Source: Halobaculum gomorrense
GTDB taxonomy: Archaea; Halobacteriota; Halobacteria; Halobacteriales; Haloferacaceae
DNA length: 64,000 nt
Direction: 5' to 3'
Assembly (NCBI RefSeq): GCF_900129775.1
Contig: NZ_FQWV01000002.1
Span: 186,001 to 250,000 of the forward strand
Shown here: piece by piece, positions 9,122 through 17,492 of the stretch
Layout of the letters: the number at the start of each line of letters is the position of its first letter
How positions within the stretch are numbered: position 1 is the stretch's first letter
The notes under the pieces: generated by a model
Database searches by the model: none
What the model saw: the letters and a program-made list of their open reading frames with translations, nothing else
What the model was told of the DNA's origin: nothing
Translations under genes and position numbers: made by a program

Positions 9122-10516
9122 TCAGTCGTCCGCCGTTGCGCCGCCCTCTCCTCCGCGCTCGCTCAAGAGCGGGGTGCCGTCGGCCTTCGGACCGAGCGAC
9201 GGGCCAAAGGGTGGGCCGTCGTCGGGGTCGATCCGGCGGCGCTCGCGGTAGTCGGTCGACCGCTCGACGGGGATCCGGCCCACGGCGGTGATCAACTCGA
9301 CGTAGTCGTCGAAGCTGCGGAACTCGCCGTAGGAGCCGCCCGCGCGCTTGGTGATCTCCTCGGAGAGGATGGTGCCCATGAAGTCGTTCGCGCCACACGA
9401 GAGCGTCTTCAGGGCCTTCTCGTCGCCGTACTTCACCCACGAGGTCTGGACGTTCTCGACGTTGTCGAGAAAGAGCCGGGAGACGGCGATCAGCAGTTCG
9501 TCCTCGGCGTCCGTGGCGCCGCCCGAGACGACGCCGTGCTCGTACAGCGGTGTGCGCTCGTGGACGAACGAGAGGGGGACGAACTCGGTGATGCCGCCGG
9601 TGCGGTCCTGGAGGTCGCGCACCCGCTTCAGGTGCATCGCGCGGTGCATCTCGTTGTCGACGTGGCCGTACATGATCGTCGCGGTGGTGTCGAGCCCGGC
9701 GGCCATCGCCCCCTCCATCGCCTCGACCCAGCCGTCGGTGTCGATCTTTCCGGGGCAGATCACGTCCCTGACCTCGTCGACGAGGATCTCCGCGGCGGTG
9801 CCGGGAGCGGAGTCGAGGCCGGCGTCTGCGAGTTCCCGGTACACCGCCTCGTAGCTCCAGTCGGTGCCCCGTCGGGCGTGGTACGCCTCCTCGGGCGTCA
9901 TCGAGTGGAGGTGGACGCCGTCGACGCTCATCGCCCGCAGCTGCTCGACGTAGGTGCCCGGATCGGTGGCGTACGTCTCCGGCGGCTTGTAGTTCGCCAC
10001 GCTCGCGGCGTCGTCGATCCCGCGGAGGATCTCGTGGTGCTCCTCGTTCAGCGCGAACGCCGGGTGCAGTCCCGAGACGGACGTGACCTCGTAGACGCCG
10101 CGCTCGACGGCCGCCCGGACCGCTGCGCGCGACTCGGCGGGCGTCTTGGTGAAGCCGGCGTGCTCGCCGTCGTGGTCGGCCTCGAACTGGTGGGCGGTGT
10201 CCTTGAAGTTGCAGAACAGACAGCCCGTGTTGCAGGCGGTGGTGACGTTATTGTTGAGGTTGGCGACGAACGTCACCTCGTCGCCGACGACCTCGGCGCG
10301 GCGACGGTCGGCGGCGACGAGGACCCGCTCCTTCCGCTTGCGGTCGATACCGGCGGTGCCGCTGCCGGTGGTGAGCAGCTCGACCGCGTCGTCGACCGTC
10401 AGCCTGCGCCCGTCGCGCGCCTTCGCCAGCGCGTTCTCGAACGACTGGTCGGTTTCGGGCACGTGCTCGAACCCGAGGTCGTCCGGATCGAGGTCCGCCG
10501 CAGACGGTCGCGTCAT
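9122..10516 (-). CDS. cofH: FO synthase subunit 2 (CofH), F420 chromophore biosynthesis
   Basis: CofH is a radical SAM enzyme that joins a tyrosine-derived hydroxybenzyl unit to 5-amino-6-ribitylaminouracil on the way to the deazaflavin FO of coenzyme F420. The 464-residue protein has the CxxxCxxC cluster motif (CNTGCLFC, about residue 100) preceded by NLNNNVTTACN, and conserved stretches such as SGLHPAFAL, HLHSMTPEE and TATIMYGH that are typical of CofG/CofH/MqnC. The start is the ATG at 10516; the longer frame upstream is noncoding. CofG is not in the window. The C-terminus carries a short acidic extension. Confidence 0.9.
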   Translation of the reverse strand: MTRPSAADLDPDDLGFEHVPETDQSFENALAKARDGRRLTVDDAVELLTTGSGTAGIDRKRKERVLVAADRRRAEVVGDEVTFVANLNNNVTTACNTGCLFCNFKDTAHQFEADHDGEHAGFTKTPAESRAAVRAAVERGVYEVTSVSGLHPAFALNEEHHEILRGIDDAASVANYKPPETYATDPGTYVEQLRAMSVDGVHLHSMTPEEAYHARRGTDWSYEAVYRELADAGLDSAPGTAAEILVDEVRDVICPGKIDTDGWVEAMEGAMAAGLDTTATIMYGHVDNEMHRAMHLKRVRDLQDRTGGITEFVPLSFVHERTPLYEHGVVSGGATDAEDELLIAVSRLFLDNVENVQTSWVKYGDEKALKTLSCGANDFMGTILSEEITKRAGGSYGEFRSFDDYVELITAVGRIPVERSTDYRERRRIDPDDGPPFGPSLGPKADGTPLLSERGGEGGATADD

Positions 10517-10691
10517 CGTCGGAAGGTATCGGTGCGACGTGAAAAACTGGGCGGTAGCGGCCACCGACGGCCGGGACTCTGGATCCCCGAACCGTCGCTT
10601 TCACTCCGAACCGTCGCTCTCACTCCGAACCGTCGACGGGCACGCTCGTTCACCGGTGCGTTGATGACCGTGCCGACGAGTATGTGTGATA

Positions 10692-12107
10692 ATGACATCC
10701 TCGATCGGCGCCGACGCGGATCCGCCGCGCCACGACGTGTCGTTTCTGGCCGATCTCGGCTTGGACGGCGAAGTGAGTCTCGGCGAGTCCGACCGCGACG
10801 AGCACGCGACCGACTACACCACTGACGAGGCCGACGCGGTGCGACCCGACGCCGTCGTCTACCCGGCGTCGACCGCGGACGTGTCGGCCGTCGTCGCCGC
10901 CGCGGACGAGCGCGGGATTCCGGTGACCGCCTACGCCGCCGGTACCGGGCTGGAGGACGGCGCGGTCCCGGCACACGCGGGGATCAGCCTCGATATGACT
11001 CGGATGGACGCCATCCGCGAGATCCGCCCGGACGACCTTCAGGTCGACGTGGGGCCGGGCGCGATCGGCGCCGACGTGGACGAGGCGGTCGCGAAACACG
11101 GTCTCTTTTTCCCGCCGCTCCCCTCCTCGGGCGATATCTCCACGATCGGCGGGATGATCGCCACCGACGCCTCTGGTATGGGGACGGTGAAGTACGGCGA
11201 GGTGGCCGACTGGGTGCTCGAACTGGAGGTCGTCCTCGCGGACGGCTCCGTGACGACCGTGGGATCGAAGGCCGCGAAGTCGTCCTCCGGCTACAACCTG
11301 AAGGAACTGATCGTCGGCAGCGAGGGGACGCTCGGCATCGTCACACGCGCGACGCTCGAACTCGCTGGCAGACCCGAGCAGATCCGCGGCGGCCGCGCCG
11401 TGTTCCCGACGCTCGACGACGCGACCGCCGCCATCTCCGACGCCGTCACCGCCGGCGTCGACGTGGCGAAGATCGAGCTGTTCGACGCCGAGACGGCGAT
11501 GCTCGCCAACGACTACAGCGACGCCGACCTCCCCGAGCGCCCGATGGTGTTCGTCGAGTTCCACGCGAACCACGGGATCGACGAGGAGATCGACTTCTGT
11601 CGGGCCGTCTTCGAGGCGCACGACGTGGCACAGTTCGAGATTGCGAGCGGCGACCGGATGGACGACCTGTGGCGGGCGCGAAAGGACATCACCTACGCGG
11701 CGGAGGCGTACGACCCCCAGCGCGAGATGGGCCAGCCGGGCGACGTGACCGTCCCGATCGGCTCGTACCCCGAGATGATCCGGGCGGTGAAGGAGGTCGC
11801 CGACGAGTACGACCTCTTCGTCCCCTGCTTTGGCCACGCCGGCGACGGGAATCTCCACTACTTCGTCCTGCAGAACCCGGACGACCCCGAGGAGGTCGCG
11901 CGCGCGGAGGCGGTCTACGGCGAGTTGGTCGAGCGCGCCCTGGAGTTGAGCGGCACCGCCACCGGCGAACACGGCATCGGCGCGGGGAAACGGACGTACC
12001 TCGAACGGGAGCACGGCGAGACCGCCGTCGGGGCGATGCGGGCGATCAAGGAGGCGCTCGACCCGAACGGGACGCTCAACCCCGGAACCGTCGTGCCGGA
12101 GGAGTAG
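10692..12107 (+). CDS. FAD-linked oxidase, D-lactate/glycolate dehydrogenase type
   Basis: The 471-residue protein has an N-terminal PCMH-type FAD-binding domain (VYPASTADVSAV, TGLEDGAVP, GGMIATDASGMG, IVGSEGTLGIVT) and a C-terminal cap of the GlcD/Dld type (CFGHAGDGNLHY, GEHGIGAGK, LDPNGTLNPG). Enzymes of this family oxidise D-lactate, glycolate or related 2-hydroxy acids. A GTG at 10686 is in frame two codons earlier; the ATG at 10692 was preferred. It is divergent from cofH. No FeS partner gene lies nearby, and the exact substrate cannot be told. Confidence 0.85.
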   Translation: MTSSIGADADPPRHDVSFLADLGLDGEVSLGESDRDEHATDYTTDEADAVRPDAVVYPASTADVSAVVAAADERGIPVTAYAAGTGLEDGAVPAHAGISLDMTRMDAIREIRPDDLQVDVGPGAIGADVDEAVAKHGLFFPPLPSSGDISTIGGMIATDASGMGTVKYGEVADWVLELEVVLADGSVTTVGSKAAKSSSGYNLKELIVGSEGTLGIVTRATLELAGRPEQIRGGRAVFPTLDDATAAISDAVTAGVDVAKIELFDAETAMLANDYSDADLPERPMVFVEFHANHGIDEEIDFCRAVFEAHDVAQFEIASGDRMDDLWRARKDITYAAEAYDPQREMGQPGDVTVPIGSYPEMIRAVKEVADEYDLFVPCFGHAGDGNLHYFVLQNPDDPEEVARAEAVYGELVERALELSGTATGEHGIGAGKRTYLEREHGETAVGAMRAIKEALDPNGTLNPGTVVPEE

Positions 12108-12210
12108 CGGCCACGGATAGCCCACAACCGTGGATCAATCTGCGTGTGGTACCCCCGAGATACGCACGTGAGTGGAAGGATTCTTGCCCCCCGCGCACGC
12201 CCCCACGACC

Positions 12211-13230
12211 ATGACGAGCGTCAAGGAGTTCGTCGTCGAGCGCGAGCCGACCGCCGACGACCTCGGCGCGGGGCGGTTCGCCTTCACCGACGACTACTCC
12301 GTCTTCGACTGGGGGAAGATGCCCGACCCGATCCCGGGAAAGGGGGCGTCGTTGTGCACGATGGGCGCGTACAACTTCGAGCTGCTGGAGGAATCCGGCG
12401 TCCCCACGCACTACCGCGGCGTCGGGCCGGACGCCGAGCCGTTGTCGGCGGTCGCGGAGCCGCCGCGCGAACTCGCCATCGAGCTGGCGACGGTGCCGGA
12501 CCTCCCGTTCGCCGACGGCGCGTACGACTACGACGCCTTCCACGCCGAGGCCCGCGAGGCGGCCGGCTTCGTCGTCCCCCTCGAGATCGTCTTCCGCAAC
12601 ACCGTCCCCGTCGGCTCCAGCCTCCGCTCGCGGACCGCGCCGCGAGAGGTGGGGCTCGACTGCGACGAGTGGCCCGACGAGGTCGTCGACCTCCCGGAGC
12701 CGATCGTGGAGTTCTCGACGAAGTACGAGGAGCAGGATCGGTACCTCGACGAGGCGGAAGCCGACCGGATCGCCGGCGCGGCGCCGCTGTCGGAGCTGGA
12801 GTCGGTCGCCCGCGAGGTGAACGACCTCGTCACCGAGCGCGCCGCCGAGGCCGGGTTCGTCCACGAGGACGGAAAGATCGAGTGCGTGTACGCGGACGGC
12901 GAGGTCCGCGTCGCCGACGTGGTCGGCACGTTCGACGAGAACCGCTTCGCCTACGACGGTCAGGAGGTGTCCAAGGAGGTCGTCCGCCAGCACTACAAGC
13001 GGGTCGCGCCGGAGTGGGTCGACGCGGTCGGCGACGCGAAGGCGCGCGCCGACGCCGAGGGGGTCGCTGACTGGCGGCCGCTGTGTGAGCTGTCGCCGCC
13101 GTCGCTCGACCTCGCGGTCGTGGAGACGGTGGCGGACATGTACGCCGCGGGGACGAACGCCTACACCGGCGCCGACTGGTTCGACGCCCCGCCGGTCGCC
13201 GACGCGGTCGACGCTGTCCGCGACCTGTAG
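12211..13230 (+). CDS. purC: Phosphoribosylaminoimidazole-succinocarboxamide synthase (SAICAR synthetase)
   Basis: PurC couples aspartate to CAIR with ATP in purine synthesis. The 339-residue protein shows family landmarks: [18 protein letters not shown] near the N-terminus, [15 protein letters not shown] in the middle and [13 protein letters not shown]. The ATG at 12211 gives the usual start; an upstream in-frame ATG at 12172 would add 13 residues lacking similarity. The gene ends inside a 39-base tandem repeat that includes the stop codon. It lies near purS and purQ, though on the other side of the opposite-strand purU. Confidence 0.88.
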   Translation: MTSVKEFVVEREPTADDLGAGRFAFTDDYSVFDWGKMPDPIPGKGASLCTMGAYNFELLEESGVPTHYRGVGPDAEPLSAVAEPPRELAIELATVPDLPFADGAYDYDAFHAEAREAAGFVVPLEIVFRNTVPVGSSLRSRTAPREVGLDCDEWPDEVVDLPEPIVEFSTKYEEQDRYLDEAEADRIAGAAPLSELESVAREVNDLVTERAAEAGFVHEDGKIECVYADGEVRVADVVGTFDENRFAYDGQEVSKEVVRQHYKRVAPEWVDAVGDAKARADAEGVADWRPLCELSPPSLDLAVVETVADMYAAGTNAYTGADWFDAPPVADAVDAVRDL

Positions 13231-13303
13231 GTCGTCGCCGACGCGGTCGACGCTGTCCGCGACCTGTAGGTCGTCGCCGACGCGGTCGACGCCGTGCGCG
13301 ACC
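13192..13303. repeat. 39-bp tandem repeat across the purC stop codon (about 2.9 copies)
   Basis: The last 12 codons and stop of purC (from about 13195 to 13230) are repeated almost exactly at 13231-13269, again ending in TAG, and a third, slightly diverged copy follows to about 13303. The period is 39 bases, 13 codons, so the frame is kept and each full copy brings its own stop. It appears to have arisen by slippage or unequal crossover at the gene end. Confidence 0.9.
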
Positions 13304-13326
13304 GCGCTCCTCCCGGTTCGCGGGTG

Positions 13327-14253
13327 TTAGTCCGCGCCCGCGACGACGCCGCCCAGATCGTACGCCTCGGGATCGACGCCCTCGCGGAAGTGCGTGCGTC
13401 CGCGGCGGACGACGACCGCGTCGTCGAGGTGCGCTCGAAGCCCGGCGACGAGCGCCTCCGCCTCCAGCGGCTGGCCCCGCTCTTTCAGGTCGTCGGGATC
13501 GTCGTCGGGGGCGACCGAGAACGCCCGCTGGGCGATGATCGGTCCCTGGTCGAGGTCGGTCGTCACGTAGTGCGCCGTCGCGCCGTGGACGCGCGCGCCG
13601 CCCTCGACGGCCTGTCGGTACGCCTCCGCGCCGGGGTACGCCGGCAGCAGCGACGGGTGGACGTTGATGATTCGGCCTTCGTAGCGGAAGACGACCTCCG
13701 GCGAGAGGATGCGCATGAACCGCGCGAGCACGAGGCAGTCCACGTCGTACTCGTCGAGCACGCGCAGCAGCTCGCGCTCGTCGTGGGAGCCGCCGGAATC
13801 GCCCACGTCGACGAACGGCACGTCGTACTCGTCGGCCAGCGGCGAGAGTGTGCTGTGGTTGCCGATCACCACCGGCACCTCCGCGTCGAGCGTGCCGTCC
13901 TCGCACGCCTCCAACACGGCGCGCGGGGCGTGGTCCTCTTTCGTCACGAGCAGCGCGGCCTTGCGCGCAGCCTCCGCGTCGGCGAGGCGAACCCGGATGT
14001 CGACGCCGAGCTCGTCGCCGAGGTCGGCGAGGTCCTCCTCCAGCGTCGCCGGCTTGCACACCATCCCGTCGGTGTCGGCGTGCAGGCGCATCCGGAACAC
14101 GCCGTCGCGCACGTCCTGGTCGAGGTCTTCGATGTTGCATCCCCGCTCGAACAACAGCGAGGTGACGCGGGCGACCAGTCCGGTCGCGTCGTCCCCGACG
14201 ACGACGATCTCGGTGTCCCAGCGCCTCGGATTCGGACGGTCGGCCGCTACCAT
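13327..14253 (-). CDS. purU: Formyltetrahydrofolate deformylase (ACT plus formyltransferase domains)
   Basis: The 308-residue protein has an N-terminal ACT domain (VVGDDATGLVARVTSL) and a C-terminal formyltransferase fold with the motifs VIGNHSTL, INVHPSLLPAYPG and VTTDLDQGPIIAQ, which hold the Asn-His-Asp catalytic set. PurU releases formate from 10-formyltetrahydrofolate; in haloarchaea homologues may instead support the formylation steps of purine synthesis. The GTG at 14259 is two codons before the preferred ATG at 14253. It is divergent from purS. The family is certain, the exact cellular role less so. Confidence 0.85.
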   Translation of the reverse strand: MVAADRPNPRRWDTEIVVVGDDATGLVARVTSLLFERGCNIEDLDQDVRDGVFRMRLHADTDGMVCKPATLEEDLADLGDELGVDIRVRLADAEAARKAALLVTKEDHAPRAVLEACEDGTLDAEVPVVIGNHSTLSPLADEYDVPFVDVGDSGGSHDERELLRVLDEYDVDCLVLARFMRILSPEVVFRYEGRIINVHPSLLPAYPGAEAYRQAVEGGARVHGATAHYVTTDLDQGPIIAQRAFSVAPDDDPDDLKERGQPLEAEALVAGLRAHLDDAVVVRRGRTHFREGVDPEAYDLGGVVAGAD

Positions 14254-14374
14254 ACCCACGTTTGCTCACCCGCGAGTAAACCGGTGTCGCTCCGCACGAC
14301 GACTGCCATCCACGAACGTGGATATCGAATCGGTCCCGAAACGGATTTTGCGCATGAACTCGCAGAGTCCGACG

Positions 14375-14629
14375 ATGACCGGCTACACCGCCACGGTGAC
14401 GGTCCGCCTGAAACACGGCGTGCTCGATCCGGAGGCAGAGACGACCCAGCGCGCGCTGGAACGCCTCGGCTTCGAGTTGGACGATCTGCGCTCGGCAGAC
14501 CGCTTCGAGATCGACCTTGACGCCGCCGACGCCGACGAAGCGGGCGAGCGCGCCGGCGAGATGGCCGACCGCCTGCTGGCGAACCCGACCATCCACGACT
14601 ACGAGGTCGAGGTCGCGGAGCGCGAATGA
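14375..14629 (+). CDS. purS: Phosphoribosylformylglycinamidine synthase subunit PurS
   Basis: The 84-residue protein matches PurS in length and pattern: MTGYTATVTVRLKHGVLDPEAE at the N-terminus and DRLLANPTIHDYEVEV at the end. PurS bridges PurQ and PurL in the multi-subunit FGAM synthase. The ATG at 14375 was chosen over one at 14354 because family members begin right at this beta strand. The gene overlaps purQ by four bases (ATGA). Confidence 0.92.
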   Translation: MTGYTATVTVRLKHGVLDPEAETTQRALERLGFELDDLRSADRFEIDLDAADADEAGERAGEMADRLLANPTIHDYEVEVAERE

Positions 14630-15303
14630 CCGTTTCAGTGATCCAGTTCGGCGGCTCCAACTGCGACCGCGACGCCGTGCGGGCGCTCTCGCACCTCGGC
14701 GTCGACGCCGAGCGCGTCTGGCACGCCGACGGCCTCCCGACAGACACCGACGGGATCGTGATCCCCGGCGGCTTCTCGTACGGCGACTACCTCCGCGCCG
14801 GCGCGATGGCCGCGCGCCAGCCGATCATGGGCGAGGTGCGTGAGGCGGCCGCGGACGGCACGCCAGTGCTCGGCGTCTGTAACGGCGCGCAGATCGGCTG
14901 TGAAACCGGCCTCACCGACGGCGCGTTCACGACGAACCGCTCGGCGCGCTTCCAGTGCGAGCACGTCCACCTCCGGATCGAGCGCGCGGACACGCCGTGG
15001 ACCGCCGCCTACGACGAGGGCGACGTGATCGAGGTGCCCATCGCCCACGGCGAGGGCCGCTTCGAGATCCGTGAGGACCGTCTCGACACGCTGGAGGCGG
15101 AGGACCGCGTCCTCTTCCGCTACTGCGACGCCGACGGCGACGCCACCCAGGGGGCCAACCCGAACGGCTCGACGGCGAACGTCGCGGGCATCCTCGGCGC
15201 GCGCGAGACAGTCGCCGTGATGATGCCCCACCCCGAGCGGGCGACCCTGCCCGACATCGGCGGCACCGACGGGCAGGGCGTGCTGCGGGCGTTCGCGGAG
15301 TAA
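14626..15303 (+). CDS. purQ: Phosphoribosylformylglycinamidine synthase glutaminase subunit PurQ
   Basis: PurQ is the glutaminase that feeds ammonia to FGAM synthase. The 225-residue class I amidotransferase has the nucleophile elbow GVCNGAQIG, the FSYGDYLRAGA segment and the terminal MMPHPERA with the catalytic His and Glu. Its start overlaps the purS stop, which shows translational coupling. The synthase subunit PurL is not in this window. Confidence 0.95.
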   Translation: MTVSVIQFGGSNCDRDAVRALSHLGVDAERVWHADGLPTDTDGIVIPGGFSYGDYLRAGAMAARQPIMGEVREAAADGTPVLGVCNGAQIGCETGLTDGAFTTNRSARFQCEHVHLRIERADTPWTAAYDEGDVIEVPIAHGEGRFEIREDRLDTLEAEDRVLFRYCDADGDATQGANPNGSTANVAGILGARETVAVMMPHPERATLPDIGGTDGQGVLRAFAE

Positions 15304-15487
15304 CGGTCCGCGTCGCCCCGGAGGCGGTCCGCCCCACCGGGCGCTGGGTGGTGCGGCGACACCGGCGTCCGGAGGAACGGCACAGTGAGTCGAGGCGGGA
15401 GGCAACGCTCCCACCGACTGCCGGCCCTCCTCGAACGAGACCCGAGCAGCGTCCGCCGATCGCGGGTCAGACGGACGCGACGACGGG

Positions 15488-15664
15488 CTACCGCGCGGTC
15501 GCCGACTTCTCGCCGAGACGCCGGCGCGCCAGCGGCCCGACCGCGGTCTCACATCTCGGGCACACCGGGTACCCGAGGGTGTCGTACTCGATCCCGAACG
15601 ACGGCGCCGACGCGCCACAGTCGTCGCAGGTGAAGACCGCTCGGTCGACTATCTCCATATACAT
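15488..15664 (-). CDS. Small zinc-ribbon protein (58 aa)
   Basis: The short protein reads MYMEIVDRAVFTCDDCG, then an acidic/aromatic linker and PVCPRCETAVG. The CxxC pairs CDDC and CPRC are spaced as in a zinc ribbon. Upstream of the start there is an AT-rich stretch with TATCTTGACA-like sequence, consistent with a promoter. Such small proteins are typical of haloarchaea; the function is unknown. The frame is open further upstream but without haloarchaeal composition. Confidence 0.65.
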   Translation of the reverse strand: MYMEIVDRAVFTCDDCGASAPSFGIEYDTLGYPVCPRCETAVGPLARRRLGEKSATAR

Positions 15665-15823
15665 GTCAAACGGTGTCAAGATACATAACTGTATGCCAGC
15701 CGTCTGACGCGAGCGGAACGGACGCGTGCGGTGCGCAACGGGACGGGATCGACAGAAATCGGCGGAGTCGGCCGACACGGAGCGATCGTCAGAGTCGTGC
15801 GGTCGGCGGCGACGGGTCGGTCT

Positions 15824-16900
15824 TCAACGAGCCAGCGGTTGGTTGAACGCGGTTTCCTCCGCCAGTACCAGCTCCCAGGTCCGCTCGCACTCACAGGACA
15901 CCTGCTCGAACACCGAGGGGTCCTGCCGGAGGTCGAAGTCCTTGATCGCCGTCTGGACGCGGTCGTCGCACTCGCCGCAGTTGTGCGGGCCGCGGTCGCT
16001 CCCGTGGCCGACGGGGTCGGAGACGACGATGGCGTCGGCGTCGACGGTGCGTTCGAGGACCGCCGCGACCGACCAGAGCCACGGCGGGCGGTAGCCCCCG
16101 CGGAAGTGGAGTTCGTCCACCATCGTGTACCGCTGGACGTTGCAGGGGTTCATCGACACCGTGTGGCAGTTGTCGACGGCCGCACAGCGCTCGACCGACG
16201 AGACCATGTCGTCGAGGGCCTCGGATTCGGCGAGAAACGGCGGCTTCATCAGGAGGTACGCCTTCACCCCCGCGCCGGCCTCGGCGGCCTCTGTGCAGGC
16301 GTCCTCGAAGTCAGAGAAGGCGAAGTACTTGTTCACGCAGTCGTGGCGGACGCGGTCGGTGGCGGTCTCCAGCCCGATCGCCACGTCGGTTTCGAGGCCG
16401 CGCTCGGTGAACTCCGAGAGCTTCGCCGCGGAGACGAAGTCGGGGAGCGACTCGACGACCATGCGCTCGCGGTCGGCGAACGTCTCGGCGATCGCCCGCC
16501 GGCTCTCGGCGGGCACCTCGCGCTCGTCGAGGAACGAGCCGGAGGTGTAGATCTTGATCAGCTCCGCCGGCTCGTCGGCGTTGTCGCGCTCGTGCTCCAG
16601 GCAGGCGTCGATCTGGTCCATGAGCGCCTCGTGGGAGACGCTGCCGCCCTCGACGGACTCGGCGACGTAGCCGCACATTGTGCAGCCGCCGGCGCGGGCC
16701 CACCGGCAGCCGCCGGTGTTGAGGATGATCGTAAGACTCGTCTTGACGCCGTCGGGCGTGTTGTCCTCGTCGAGCCACACGCGGGTGGGCTCGTGGGCGT
16801 CGTACGTCTCGTCGCGCTCGGCTCGGATGTCGCGCATCACCGCGTTGTGGGCGTCCATCCCGCGGTCCCGCTCGTAGACCTCGGGGCTCGGCTGACTCAT
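15824..16900 (-). CDS. Archaeosine biosynthesis radical SAM protein RaSEA
   Basis: RaSEA works with ArcS to turn the lysine adduct of preQ0 at position 15 of tRNA into archaeosine. The 358-residue protein has the family's radical SAM segment with three cysteines (CRWARAGGCTMCGY, spacing 8 and 2), then KIYTSGSFLDEREV and IGLETATD. A C-terminal Cys set (HNCGECDD and CECE) is also present. The start was placed at the ATG at 16900, just before MSQPSPEVYERDRGMD, because the longer frame upstream is antisense to a neighbour. Confidence 0.88.
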   Translation of the reverse strand: MSQPSPEVYERDRGMDAHNAVMRDIRAERDETYDAHEPTRVWLDEDNTPDGVKTSLTIILNTGGCRWARAGGCTMCGYVAESVEGGSVSHEALMDQIDACLEHERDNADEPAELIKIYTSGSFLDEREVPAESRRAIAETFADRERMVVESLPDFVSAAKLSEFTERGLETDVAIGLETATDRVRHDCVNKYFAFSDFEDACTEAAEAGAGVKAYLLMKPPFLAESEALDDMVSSVERCAAVDNCHTVSMNPCNVQRYTMVDELHFRGGYRPPWLWSVAAVLERTVDADAIVVSDPVGHGSDRGPHNCGECDDRVQTAIKDFDLRQDPSVFEQVSCECERTWELVLAEETAFNQPLAR

Positions 16901-16938
16901 TGTCCCCTCTGGGCGACAGCCGCGGAAAACCGCTTCGC

Positions 16939-17352
16939 TCACGCGTCGTCGGCGCGAGCGGCTCCGTCGACGCGCCACCGCCAGGCGAGCGCGCCGACGA
17001 CCGCGCCGACCGCGTTGACGACGCCGTCCAGCGCCGAGGGATCGCGGCCGGGGACGACGCCCTGCGCCACCTCGACGCCCGCGCCCAGCGCCGTCGCCGC
17101 GGCGGCGACACCCGCCAGCGCGACGAGCGGCGGGGCTCCCCCGCCGCGCCGCCACCGCGCCGGGAGCGCCCGCCCCATCGTGTACGCGACGGCGGCGTAG
17201 CCGGCGGCGTGGGCCGACTTGTCGCTCCCGGGCGGCAGCACGTCGGTCGGAGACGCCTGATCCGGCGTCGCGGGGACGGGGATGAGCGACGAGGTAACGA
17301 CGATGACCGTCACCGCGGCAAATACCGCGAGCCGTCGAGCGTCGGTGTGCAT
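16939..17352 (-). CDS. VanZ-like family membrane protein
   Basis: The 137-residue protein has about four membrane helices and the VanZ-family pattern: SSLIPVP after the first helix, SDKSAHAAGYAAVAY for the second, and GAGVEVAQGVVPGRDPSALDGVVNAVG for the third and fourth. VanZ-like proteins are of unknown general function. The ATG at 17352 is chosen because the signal-like first helix follows at once. It is divergent from the aldehyde oxidoreductase gene. Confidence 0.8.
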   Translation of the reverse strand: MHTDARRLAVFAAVTVIVVTSSLIPVPATPDQASPTDVLPPGSDKSAHAAGYAAVAYTMGRALPARWRRGGGAPPLVALAGVAAAATALGAGVEVAQGVVPGRDPSALDGVVNAVGAVVGALAWRWRVDGAARADDA

Positions 17353-17467
17353 CGATCGGAATCGGTGACTGCACGGCAAAAGCTCTCCTCCTGTAGCCGC
17401 GGCCAGCGCCCAGGAAGAGAAACTGGAAACGGTTACATCTGCGTGACAACGGCTAACAGAATTCAGA

Positions 17468-17478
17468 CCCATATAACT
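17468..17478 (+). promoter_or_regulatory. TATA box for the aldehyde ferredoxin oxidoreductase gene
   Basis: An AT-rich CCATATAAC element lies about 20-25 bases before the ATG at 17493 in an otherwise GC-rich region, which fits an archaeal TATA box and a leaderless transcript. Confidence 0.5.
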
Positions 17479-17492
17479 AATGTAGATTAACC

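Noticed and set aside
9073-10825. Plus-strand frame across cofH
   Set aside because: It is antisense to the clear cofH gene and shows no domain.
15304-15487. Possible gene in the short gap after purQ
   Set aside because: Both plus-strand frames are Arg/Pro-rich and lack starts of haloarchaeal type.
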